Shown here piece after piece: positions 12,484-23,135 of a stretch of DNA of 64,000 nucleotides. Under the pieces are notes generated by a model, which saw nothing but the letters and a program-made list of their open reading frames with translations, was not told the origin of the DNA and did no database searches. The position numbers and the translations under genes were made by a program. Where the stretch lies: positions 2,294,001-2,358,000 of the forward strand of contig JACGCM010001948.1 in the NCBI GenBank assembly GCA_014058105.1. The letters run 5' to 3'. Origin of the DNA: Kingdonia uniflora. Lineage: Eukaryota > Streptophyta > Magnoliopsida > Ranunculales > Circaeasteraceae. Position 1 is the first letter of the stretch. Each line of letters opens with the position of its first letter.

Positions 12484-12843
12484 ATGTCAATTATGTTGCT
12501 TGAGGAGGTTCCTATTGTTTCTTGTATTTTTGGTAAGATGGCTAAAACTAGGTATCAAACTCGTCAGGATGCATTTCTCCGTCGTGTGCATGAGAAGTAT
12601 AAGGAGTTGGTAGAGCGATACTTTGGTTTGAATAGTATCCACAATCCGACATTGTCGCCGTTTGAGGTGTACTATCTGGATTTGAGCAAGGAGGAAGCGT
12701 AGGTGTATAGGGAAGAGTATCTCTACCATTGTCAGCTACAGTTCGTGATTCTGAATCCGCGTGAGCGTGTGGCTAGTCTCATCAACCAGGCCAAGGCGAT
12801 GGTGAGGGAAGAAGATGCGCTTGCCGCGATGAACCACGCATAA
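12484..12843 (+). pseudogene. Small unknown MULE-borne ORF with one nonsense codon
   Basis: An open frame of 119 codons from ATG at 12484 (a second ATG at 12538) to TAA at 12841, interrupted once by TAG at 12700, where CAG (Gln) would restore it. The translated segment is charged and helical in character (RRVHEKYKELVERYFGL, then NPRERVASLINQAKAMVREE) and looks coding on both sides of the stop. I do not recognise the family. It sits between the transposase 3' end and repeat cluster C, on the transposase strand. It may be a small accessory protein of the element or a captured host exon. Confidence 0.45.
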
Positions 12844-12977
12844 TGTTTGCCCTGGTGACCGTTTCAGTTGTAACTAGTATGTTGTTTTTGTCTCTTTGTC
12901 ATCTGGTTATTGTGGAATAAATTGTTATTTTCGTAGACTCTCCATCTGGCTTTTTATGTTGTTCCAGTGCCTACACA

Positions 12978-13330
12978 TATTGTCGAATTGGGCGACTATT
13001 TGTTGTCGATAATATAATTGTCGACAATAATAATTGTTGATAATTTCGTATATTCGACAATTAATTGTCGACTTCACCTTGACATCGACAATTAATTGTC
13101 GATTTCACCTTGAACTCGACAATCGTATATTCGACAATTAATTGTCGACTTCACCTTGATATCGACAATTAATCGTCAATTTCACCTTGAACTCGACAAT
13201 TAAAACTAGCGACCATTTATTCTCGATTGCACCTTCAACTCGACAATTTATTGTCGATTGAACCTCCAACTCAATAATTACAACTGTCCACTGCACCATG
13301 AACTCGACAATGAGACCCCTCGACAATTAC
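12978..13330. repeat. TTGTCGA palindrome cluster C (31-bp units)
   Basis: The densest block: 17 exact heptamers by hand count. At 13050-13200 it is organised as units of about 31 bp, made of the 18-bp palindrome TCGACAATTAATTGTCGA followed by the spacer CTTCACCTTGA. The spacer survives in at least five copies. It lies between the convergent 3' ends of the transposase/small-ORF unit and the plant mobile domain gene. Confidence 0.85.
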
Positions 13331-14173
13331 AAATGTTTTGTGAAATATCTACTTTTGTCCAGAAGCTACAAAAAATACATAGATTTATGCGGCAACTATG
13401 CATCATCAAAAAACATACAAATATGTACAACATTCAAGAAAACAAATCGTTTGTACTGTAATCCCGTGGGTAAACGTTGTTGTCCTTCATCAACTTCATC
13501 CAAGCTTGGTTTGGCGTGTCAAAATAGGTCTTCACAGATGCCTTCATAAAATCATCTGGAATCTCCAATTGTACATGCGCCCACCATAGTGTAGAAACCG
13601 GAAGAATATGTGATAGGTACTTGGTCTTTAATTTTACAAAGTTTTCATCAAATGTCATCCCAACCCTCCAATACTTCGTACTATCAGCAAGAATGTTTTC
13701 AAACCTCTCTAATTTGGTAATCTTGTTGTTTGCTTTTGGCCAGAACGTGGGTAAAAATATTCAGGCCTCCTTGTTGCTGAAGAAGATCACCACATTCTCG
13801 TAATATGTTGCCAACAAATGACCCATATACAAATATACCACAAATACACCATTAAAGTTAAACGCCCGTAGCAAAGTATCATACCTTCTCTTTCCCAAAT
13901 TATTGTAAGTTATATCTAACGTTTGACTGAACAAGCTCTTCCAATAAGAAGGTTTCTTGGTTATTAAGGTACACAAGGACTGCTTCACATTCAAGAACTT
14001 CAATTGGCTCTGATATGCATATGATGCAACAACCTTAAACGTTGTGTTCCCATCCTTTTCAACGTCGCATATATCCAGTTGGAACCAATTAAATGGTTGA
14101 AACAAAGTTTGTCTTAGCTTAGTTTTATCATCAATCTTTTTCAACCTCGAATCAATCATCTCGTTATACTCAC

Positions 14174-14190
14174 CCCCCCCCCCCCCCCAC
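14174..14190. repeat. Poly(C) run
   Basis: A cytosine run of about 17 bases, broken once, followed by ACCCC. It lies just upstream of the C-terminal part of the PMD gene and is unusual in this AT-rich sequence. Confidence 0.8.
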
Positions 14191-14734
14191 CCCTTTTAAG
14201 ATTAAGTCATTCTGATATTCCCTTTTTGGACCCTCTTGAGCAATAGTTAAAAGTTCAGTAAATTGTCGACCTAATTCCTCCCATGTCGGGTCATCTGGGT
14301 CTTAAAAATCCCCTTCCCTTCCTTCAATAACATTTTTTTGTGTCAGGCGCCACACTCCCTGTATTGCAACCACAACCACAATAGTGTAGTTAGAACTTAC
14401 AATAAAGTAATTTAAAGCCAAACTACAAGCGTAGGATGACAAAGGTACACACCCACTCATTGTCATTTTGAAGATTGAATCTCATCTTTTCGGATATAGT
14501 CAGTTTGGTTTCCTGTATAGTATAGGGCCCATTTTGAGAGACATTATTAATATTTGGTGAAAAGCAAATTAGAAGTCACAGGACAACTTACAAGCCTGTT
14601 AGTTTCATGTATATATTTGGCGTACCACCTGTCATGAGTAGCCTTCACCTATTAAATATGGGTTTATACATATATAAATAGTTAAATACACAAAATTAGA
14701 GTACAAAAGACTTACTTAGAGGCTGGATAATAAA

Positions 14735-15025
14735 TTATTGACAAGATTTTTTATAAGTCGACAATAAATTGTCGAGAACCACCATGATCAACAATAAATT
14801 TGTTGATGACCCACCAGAATCGACAATAAAATTGTCGACATATATCTCTTTCGACAATTTCATAATTTGGTAGATTAAATCGATTATAGCAATTGTGATA
14901 TTGTCGATTATCACAATTATCGACAATAAATTATCGAAATTGAAAAAAGTCGACAATCTTTAGAGGGTGTGATAGCCAATGTACATTATTGTCGATAATT
15001 GTTGAAATCGACAATAATATATCGA
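14735..15025. repeat. TTGTCGA palindrome cluster D
   Basis: Ten exact heptamers in both orientations with variants such as TTGTTGA and ATCGATTA. The cluster falls in an apparent intron of the PMD gene. Confidence 0.8.
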
Positions 15026-16048
15026 AATCAAACAAGGGTCAAACAACTTAACAATACGCATGACAGACAATATTGGTAATAGTTAGTCTTTTATAATAAA
15101 AATTGAATATATTTAAAATGCATATATCAAAAAATCCACTGACATAGAAACTCTCCTCTAACAAAAAATGAACTGATTCAATGTACATTACTACAGAAGG
15201 TGTCGTCCAATTACACATGTCTAAATTAACTTACATTCTTATCTCTCTCACTTAACTTCCTCTATGTTTCTTCATATTTTGCGCTTAACTCGTAGTACTT
15301 CTGTATCCAGTCCTTGACTCATACGACGTTTGCCTCTGAGTGTGCAACCAAATTTAGTTGTACATAAAAAGAAGGATAATCATGAAACAAGTAATAAATG
15401 GCATATAGGTTTAGATGCACTATATTCTATATAATATTTTTTACTCACCGATAAGGGTTGTGGTTAATGATTTACAACTTCTATCAACTTCTCATTGATA
15501 GTAGCCAAGGTCTCATACTCCAGCACCTGTTATCAATCATAAATGAGTACTTTCCAAAAAAATGAATAACTCTCAATGAACTTGTTTCTCCTTGGCATTC
15601 ATAGTAGGAACCTTCATAGTACTTACTTTCTTTTCTAATTGTAGGTTCAAATCTGCAAGTGACATCTTCATTGAACAAACATCTTGTGACAATTTCTTAT
15701 TTGTTTCCTTCAGTGAATTGTACTCCAAGTTCTGATAACAAACATGTATGGCATCTATGAACAACACAGAAAAGAGGGAATGTTAAAACATGGTGAACTA
15801 AAGTAGGGGAAAAGAAACTACGAATACATTGTCATTCAACTTCTTTTTTATTTCGCTGAAGTCTTTCTCGCAAATCGAGACGAACACTTATTTTGCATGA
15901 AGGTCGGCTTGCAATATGTCATTTGACTCTTTCAATCTTTTACATTCATCTGTCTGTAATAGTAAGGGAAATAAATTAATTAAAGTCACTAACAAATTAA
16001 TTAGTAAGGCAAATAAATTAAAATAGATTTTCATTGAGTAAGCATAAA

Positions 16049-16268
16049 TTGTCGATTCTTGATATAATCAACAATTAGTTACCATATTTATTGTCGATTA
16101 TGCATATAATTGACAATAAAGTACTATAAATTGTCGAATCTCTTTATAATCGACAATAAAGTAATATAAATTGTCGATTATTTTTATAATCGACAATAAA
16201 TGACTATGAGGCCATTTGAACTTCGAATTCGACAATTAACATTGAATGTGACTACTAATTGTCGAGTA
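16049..16268. repeat. TTGTCGA palindrome cluster E
   Basis: Eight exact heptamers arranged as alternating ATTGTCGATTAT and ATAATCGACAATAAA pairs, 15-25 bp apart, each pair able to form a hairpin. In an intron between coiled-coil exons of the PMD gene. Confidence 0.8.
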
Positions 16269-17041
16269 TGTCAATATTAGTTAAAAGGTGAGGAGAGTGT
16301 GTGCCTACCTTCAACTTGATAGCCTTAAGCAATTCTGATTTTGCCCGGTCTTCTACCTCCTTCGCTGACTTCAACGAATGGACTTCATACTTCAAGTTGG
16401 AGTTCTCATCTTCTAAACAAGAGAGATCTTCATTTTGGCCCTCAACCTGTAAAAGAGTAGAAGCATATTAGAAGAAGGAACAAATTTACTACTCCAAGGG
16501 CCAAACACTATAATAACAATACTCGCATGTTCATGTTGTGAAACACCACCCCTATCGCCTAATATCCTCCCATCATCATTTTCATCAAGATTAACAACAG
16601 CTGGGCAAAGTTTGGTGAATGAAACTTTTTTAAACCATTTGAAGTATCCTTTAGCACCGACGGGGATTCTATCATGTACTTTTCTCCCCCTCATCTCGAT
16701 TAAAGAGTCCCTTCATTTCCCTCTAGAGAATTGATCTGCCCAATCATACTTTGATTTGCATGCGCATGGTTGAGTAGCAAAATGCAAACTGCTATTCTTG
16801 AGGCAAATGGGATTCATAGGCATAGATTACCTTCGGTTGAACTGGCGTTGTACTCGGTCAGGATAGTACGGCTCGATGTGTTCAGGACTACAAATGAAAT
16901 CGGTGAAACTAGCAACTTTTTTGAATACATGTCTGTCTGCTCTCTTCTCCAAGTACGGGTCCCAGACGACCTAGAACACGAAAGAAATATATATTAGTAA
17001 GTTAAATAAATTTATACAGATTTTTACTAAGTAAGATAAAA

Positions 17042-17310
17042 TTATTGTCGACGTATGGAGAATCGACAATTAGTTACCATATCAATTGTCGATTATCCAT
17101 ATAATCGATAATAAATGACCGTCGAATTGTCGATCCTTCAAATACTCGACAATAAATTTACATGAAATTGCCGACAGTTCATATAATCGACAATTAATGA
17201 ATATGAAATTGTCGAACATTCCAAATGTTCGACACTTTCTTACTATGAAATTGTCGACATTCCATATATTCAACAATTTTGAACTATAAATTTTCGACAA
17301 TTTCGAACTA
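17042..17310. repeat. TTGTCGA palindrome cluster F
   Basis: Nine exact heptamers in the intron between PMD exons 3 and 4, with recurring AATGAC/AATGAATATGAAATTGTCGA spacers. A further single copy (17390-17396) lies inside exon 3, just before its donor site. Confidence 0.8.
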
Positions 17311-18409
17311 TAAATGACTAGGAAATTAATACTATAACGGGAAATTAATCCAACAAAGTTAAAGGGAACTTACATCCTCAAGCTTATAATTGTCGAACGC
17401 TTCTCTAAAGATCTTTAAAGTTTTTTCACCAGTTCTTTCGCTTATCGTTCTAGTCCAAGACCACCTCGTACAGTACTCAGGAGCACGGGAATCATTGGGT
17501 TTTGGAATTTCAGGTAGCTTCGGGAAGTGCTCGAATATCCAGGACTGTAAAAATTAAAAAACCTTCAGTTACAACTTAAAGAAAGCAACAAACCAGCAAC
17601 GAAGCCAAAAAATGGATCCATACACTCACCTCTAGCAATGTAGTACAGCATGCAAGAGTTTTAGCATTCACTCTCGAAGAAGTGCCTGAGCTGTAATACA
17701 GGTGTGCCAAGGTCGCAGCTCCCCATGACCATGTAATCTTTGAGTTCTTGTTCTCAAAGAAATTAAGATACTTCGGTGACACATCAGTCCCTTTCTTGGT
17801 AGGGAAAAGAAAAGATCCTAAAACATACAACATGTATGCCTTGGTAACTGCTCGAGAAGACAATCTCGGGGATTCAGAGGAAGAAGATGCCTCTACTGCG
17901 TCGGGGTCGTGCACAATTCTTCCAAGCTTGTAGGCGAAGAAATCTACCATCTTTACCAGTGAACGAGATATCCCCGCCCCTCCAGCCTTCAGATTAAGGT
18001 AAACTTGATCGCTTTGGAAAAAATAGTCTCTAAAAACTTGTTTGACATTAGTTGCTCCTAACTTCCCCTGAACAACTGTCATATCACCGCTAACTCTCAA
18101 ACCAACTAATCTCCACACATCCTCCAATGTTATAGTAATCTCACCTCATTTGAAATGAAAACTGTTGGTCTCTAGATGTCAACGCTCGGCGAAAGCTGTA
18201 ATCAATGTTGCGTTGTAGTGTATGTATGAAATGGCTCTAATTCTGTCAAGCCCTTGTAGATTCACCAGTTTTTGGACCTTCTTAACCTCCCTACCAATGT
18301 CCCGAGTAGGACTGTGGTGAAATACTTGTAGGCAGCCGGGGTCCTGTAAATACAATATAATCATATTTTTCATTGTCTAAATAAAAGAAGGGAACTGTAA
18401 TGGCATAAT

Positions 18410-19020
18410 TTTGTAAGCTCAAGGTGGCTCGGAATTAGCTCTTACACCAATGTGTATGTGCAAAAACTAATGTGAAATAAGAAATGACACATGTGATTTA
18501 GCGTGGAAAACCTCTGAATAGGTAAAAAACCACGACCTCGGGTTGAGGGTTTTAGTAATAGTGATTTTTATTGCTTGAGGCTGATATCTTATTACAAGTG
18601 ATCTCTCAAACTAAAAATTATTGATCTTGCAAATAAGAAGTTTGGGTGTTTGAGAATCTATAAATTATAGTTTTTCTTGGTGATTTCTAGTATATTTTTC
18701 TGGCCATTGTCTATTCTGGAACTTTTTCTTTATATAGGCCTTGTCCGCAGTTCTTTATCATGCTAAAACACATTCTCCGAACAACGAGGTAAGTGGTGCT
18801 TGATTGAGTAACTGTTGAGTTCGTGAGAGGCATGTGTCTTTGAATTGTTCATGTTTTTCTATTGTGCTCGACCCACATTTCTTCATCAGTTTGTGGCGTA
18901 GGTGTCAATGCTGACTGTTTATGTCACATGTAGAATGCGTGAGTCTGATACGGAGGTAGTCTGGACTGAAAATAGATCGAATTGGGTTAGATCAAGAGAT
19001 AGGTCCTTACAGGAACATTG
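18410..19020. mobile_element. Possible LTR-like insertion in PMD intron 1
   Basis: PMD intron 1 (18344-19064) contains sequence reminiscent of plant LTRs: GCGTGGAAAACCTCTGAATAG, the phrase AAAACCACGACCTCGG, and a TATATA-bearing stretch near 18730. It contains no TTGTCGA copies, unlike the other non-coding parts of the element. Boundaries and family are unproven. Confidence 0.3.
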
Positions 19021-19619
19021 CTGGAATTGGGATCAAAACTAAAATAATTGGCTATTTTCAGTACCTGTCTAAGAGCTAGAGCTTTTGCTTTGTGGGTCTG
19101 GAAGTTCGCCAGCAAGCAGGTGTCCCTGGGGCCATATTCGTCCGCTTCTAATTCATTTGAGTCATTATTGTTGTCATCCTGGATACCTTATTTGCCCGTG
19201 GTTCTCGTATCCTGTTCTTGTTCTTCAACTGTAGGGTTTAGGAAAGCTTCATATTGCAGACTATCGCTCGCAGGAGCTGCTTCATTGTCATAGAAATAAT
19301 CTGTACTATAAACAGATGCTTGGGAATCACTGCCACTTGTAGAACGACTTTCAACATCCTGAACTTCTTCAGATGTCATTGCCACCTGAGGGACACTCCT
19401 ACTTGCTTTTGCCCTACTAGAATCAGTTTTGCTCCTTTTGGCAGGCACGCGAGGAGGTTTATTAAAATTTGGATGCGAGGGATCTTCTCGCTGTGAATTT
19501 AGCCTCTTCCGATGCGAGGCTGTTGGGCATATCTTCGCTAGGACTTTCTATTTTGGTGTCATTCTGCTTAAGAAACTCAAATTAAGCACTGACATAGGCA
19601 TTGAAACAGTTTAAGCACT

Positions 19620-19967
19620 AAATTGTCGCAATAAGAAATTGTTGACCACTCTAAAAATCGGCAATTAATCACTACAATATTGTCGATGAGAGATAATTTT
19701 GACAAATATTTTCAATAAATTGTTGATTTTAAGATAATCGACAATTAAAATTGTCGATTTATGAAATCTTCGACAATGTTTGATGCATAGTATTCCCTTA
19801 TTTGTCGACACATTGATTTTCGAGAAATTTTAAATTGTTAAACATCAAATATATCGACAATATTTTGTCGAGTTCAACAGAATCGACTATTTTTTTTGAA
19901 AAAAAAACAACATAATTTATGTCTATTAATCAGACTTTGACCCAACATAGAGTGGGTAATTTGTCGA
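19620..19967. repeat. TTGTCGA palindrome cluster G
   Basis: Seven exact heptamers to 19868 plus one at 19961, with many variants. The cluster lies upstream (5') of the PMD start codon, mirroring cluster A upstream of the transposase. Confidence 0.75.
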
Positions 19968-20224
19968 TGTTTTGCTTAAATCCTAAAATTTGGGGAAATT
20001 CCTCAAAAATTTGGTAAAAGAAACAAACAAAAAAAGACGTAACGGATTGTGCGGGAAAATTTAAACAAAAATAAGAAGACAAGATGATGGGAATAGGGAT
20101 CCTTTGAAAGGAATGCATTTGATTACCTGGTCAATGAGGGAGGTGTATGATGACAGTTCTCTGGTTTACAGCTCCCAAATTCGGTGTATGATGACAGTCT
20201 CCGAGGTTTAGAAATGATCACCGG

Positions 20225-20345
20225 GAGATAAAGAGTGAGAGAGAGATAGTGGCTGAGGGAGAGAGTGAATGTAGGCGAGTTGTCGGAGTGAGTGAGTGAG
20301 AATAAGAGAGTCTGACCGGTAGAGTGAGAGAGTGAGTGAGTGAGG
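20225..20345. repeat. Right subterminal GAGTGAGTGAG low-complexity tract
   Basis: GAGT and GAGA repeats just inside the right end of the MULE, the mirror image of the left tract. A T-rich stretch (TTTTGTTTTG, about 20350-20378) follows. Confidence 0.75.
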
Positions 20346-20456
20346 GTAGTAGTTTTTTTTGTTTTGTTTTGTTTTTTTCAAATTTGTCGTCTCCCAATGC
20401 CATTGTGTGGTCAAGAGAGTGTAGTGCAGTTTGGGTGTGTCAGGGGAATCCTCTCC

Positions 20457-21540
20457 AAATTATTAAATTTTTTGTCTTTTATGCTAATTTGAGGATTTTT
20501 CATGTGGTTTTATGCCCCTTCGGAAGTAGCTTCTTGGAGATTGTAGGGTTTTATGACACCATATAAATTTTCCCGACCACCAACTCAGGTCGTTTCCCCT
20601 CCGATTACCAGAATACTAGTGGTAAGTAATCAACTCATCTTTTTAATTTGAATTACGGGTTAAACCCATTAATATTCTCATCGATCAATTTCAAAGGGAT
20701 TCCGTTTTCGAATCAAACCCAACAATATCTTCTCCCCTATATTTTCTATCAACTAGAGTTCAATGGAGACTTAAAATCCGTATCTTCATTTAGCACAAGT
20801 CAATTTAAGATTCTTAACAATTGTTTGGTGTGTTTTTTCCCTAATTTTTTAAAATAAAAGCCAACAAACAACTCATTGCTAAGATTCTTAGAACTGAAAC
20901 TAAAATAAAATCGTTTTTGATTTGTTTATTCTAAAATAGGTGTATAAGCTAGTTTCCCTTCAGAGTTCATATTTAATCAAAGTCGAAACTAGATTCATTT
21001 CAGTCAGTTTTGTGGAAGCAACCTAGTAGAGTGACCTGTGTACTTAAAACTTGTTTCACAAAATGAAGCTACTTATACTTGAGCCAAGTCACAATTATAA
21101 TACATAACCTAAAAGAACACACACACAATTGAGTTAGACTTGCTCCTGTAACATCCCAAAAGAGATAAATCTCACTAGAACACAGTTAATAACTATTTTC
21201 ATTCATATCTTAAACGCCACATCAATTCGTATCACATGTACGAGCAAAATTGACAATAACTTCCTCTGCTAATATATATAACTTGCTCCTAAATGTACTC
21301 GATAACATTATGCATTACAACAAACTTTTGTATTTGCTGCCTACTATACACAATAATATTAACGTCTTGGGGAATAACTGAAAGGATAAATTATGGTTAT
21401 CAATCCTGACGGCTAGCTTGGTCATCTCCGGTTGTACTTGTAATCAAAATATTTACTTCTTTGTCTTCCTATCATCTGCCCTTTTAGTTATATCAGTAGA
21501 TGAGTTAGTTCTGTTATGTTGTATTGCGGCTGGAAAGAAA
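20457..21540. other. Intergenic stretch between MULE and gene B
   Basis: AT-rich sequence. I see no gene, repeat or terminal structure that I can support. Confidence 0.4.
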
Positions 21541-21541
21541 C

Positions 21542-21826
21542 TAGTTAAGGTCTAACTGATGTCTTCCTTCGTGTATAGTTCTTACAATTGTAGCAAAAAG
21601 GTGGCATGTCCCTCTGTCTTTCATCAAAATGTCTAATCAAGCATATTCCATCTGTATCAGTTTCAGTATGCTCATGTTTGATATTTCTTTGTTTTGATGC
21701 CTGCAAAAGATAGGGGATTAATACATATACAAGTAAAATGCAAAAAGTAAATAAGGAATTATGACTAATTTATACCACGACAGTTAAAGGAGTGGCCTGG
21801 ATTGGAGCGACATTTGAATGGTGAGA
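21542..21826 (-). other. Two coding-like exons downstream of gene B, unassigned
   Basis: Minus-strand segment 21826-21774 (after a TTGTAG acceptor) can be read SHHSNVAPIQATPLTV and ends at a GT. Segment 21702-21542 begins after TTTGCAG and reads open for about 53 codons (ASKQRNIKHEHTETD... ending CKNYTRRKTSVRP) to TAA. The two join in one frame, but I could not join them in phase to exon 9 of gene B through any obvious donor. They may be extra 3' exons of an alternative gene B transcript or remains of a duplicated 3' end. Confidence 0.3.
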
Positions 21827-23135
21827 ACTACAAGAGAAAACAAATAGGTAAGAGGAAACCTAAGTTACAACCAACCAGTAACAAAGAACAACCTATAACT
21901 AATATAGTATTAACGATATTTCTACTCTAAATAGTAAGATTATGTTGTTTCCAACTACTAAAAAAACAAGTACATAACTAATTTGATACAAGAGGAAATA
22001 TAGTTGTATTTTCTTGTTCATCTATTAAATTATACACAGAAGAGACGATTAAGTTACATTCCATAAAATAACATAAGCAAAACATAAACCATAAAGCGCA
22101 AAGCAAACTAAAACATCTAAGAAGTTGGACATGGTTTTCTTTTACCAGCATCTTTTAACTGATTTCATCCCTGATCTTTGACCAGAAGATCAAAAATAGC
22201 AAAAACTTTGATCTAACGACTTGTACATTAGGATGTCATGTGAGGTACCTAGCAGGAAAAAAAAGTGTCATGTACCTAATCGTCTATCACAGTGTGGATG
22301 TTTCTTTTTGTGGCCGGCGTTGTTCTCTCTCTCAATTTTGCATTGGACTTTCCTCTTTTATTCATTATTTTATTCTATTCCTAGGATAATCAAGGATTTC
22401 ATTCCTACTTTATCTTTAGCTCCTGGCGCGAGGAGACATGAGTGTTTATGAGACAATCATTTTTCTCGGAAGTAGATTAGAGTCAACTTAGTTGTTTTAG
22501 GAGAAATTTCTTCAAATAAGGAGCATAGCCTGCAACGTTAAACAGTATTAACGTATGTGTTTGAAATTTGATTATAAAGAGAAAGATCTCCTGTCATTCA
22601 CTAATTTTCCTAAGGTTTAATCCTTCAAATCAGTTAGTTCCTTAATCATTCATATCTTCTAATTTCTGCAATTGTGTTTACTTAATCATGCATATGTTCA
22701 GATTTGCAGGTAATTTTTTTCTCCTTTCTCTACAAGATTCAAGATGCTGAGTGAACCCAACTTCAGAGAAAAATGTGCCCCTACTTGTATGATTTCTCTA
22801 GATGGAGTTTGATTAATAAGGAGAAAGCTGTCTTATTAATTTGCAATTTTTCTAGGTTAATCCCCCAAATTGATTTACTACTTGGTGATTCATATTCACC
22901 AAGTTGCTTTTGAACAGCTTGGCAACTTTCGTCCTTTTTCTACATATTCTTCGCTTGTTAGTGAGCGTAATTAATCTGGAAAGTTTTCGATATGTTTTGC
23001 AAAATCTTTCCTTCCTCTCATGTTCATCATGTGTTGATTCTTGGTTGATGCATTGGTATATACTTCGTATTTAAGATTTCTTCATACGCATATAGATCTT
23101 AAAGACAAAAGGGAAGGGAATAAGAAGTGAACAAA

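Larger units (their letters stand above)
13434..19448 (-). pseudogene. Plant mobile domain (PMD/MAIN-like) gene of the MULE, decayed
   Basis: Exon 1 (19448-19065, 128 codons, ATG at 19448) is Ser/acidic-rich with one TAA at about 19188. Exon 2 (18343-17630, 238 codons) holds the core PMD: LVNLQGLDRIRAISYIHYNA, then ERxHLETNSFHFKxGEITIT, then ITWSWGAATLAHLYYSSG. Exon 3 is 17544-17374 (SWIFEHFPKL) and exon 4 starts at 16970 (VVWDPYLEKR, EPYYPDRVQRQ). All these junctions are GT-AG and phase 0. The two x positions are TGA stops (18179-18181 and 18146-18148) where the family has Trp. Further 3', coiled-coil exons follow (about 16430-15480), then an unrecognised C-terminal region (14159-13434), each with more stops. 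PMD proteins are known from MULEs and retroelements, and the host relatives MAIN/MAIL1 affect TE silencing in Arabidopsis. The role here is not known. Confidence 0.8.
8219..20456. mobile_element. 12.2-kb MULE carrying FAR1-type transposase and plant mobile domain gene
   Basis: The left end GGGAGAGGATTCC (8219) is matched in inverse orientation by GGAATCCTCTCC (20445-20456). Similarity continues patchily for about 50-65 bp (CTACACTCT...CTT.ACCACACA on both sides, with an indel). Both subterminal regions are low-complexity GAGT/CACT repeats in mirror orientation (8243-8450 and 20225-20345). Inside are a MURA/FAR1-type transposase on plus, a small unknown ORF on plus, and a plant mobile domain gene on minus that meets them tail to tail. 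Seven clusters of a TTGTCGA palindrome fill the non-coding spaces. A perfect 9-bp TSD is not evident (left flank ATTATCTCTTA, right flank AAATTATTAAA), so it is old or the exact ends are slightly off. All genes carry nonsense mutations. Confidence 0.75.

Noticed and set aside
12978..13330. Regularly spaced palindromic repeats that superficially resemble a CRISPR array
   Set aside because: Plant nuclear DNA; spacers are themselves repeated (CTTCACCTTGA), repeat length varies, and similar clusters recur across one transposon.
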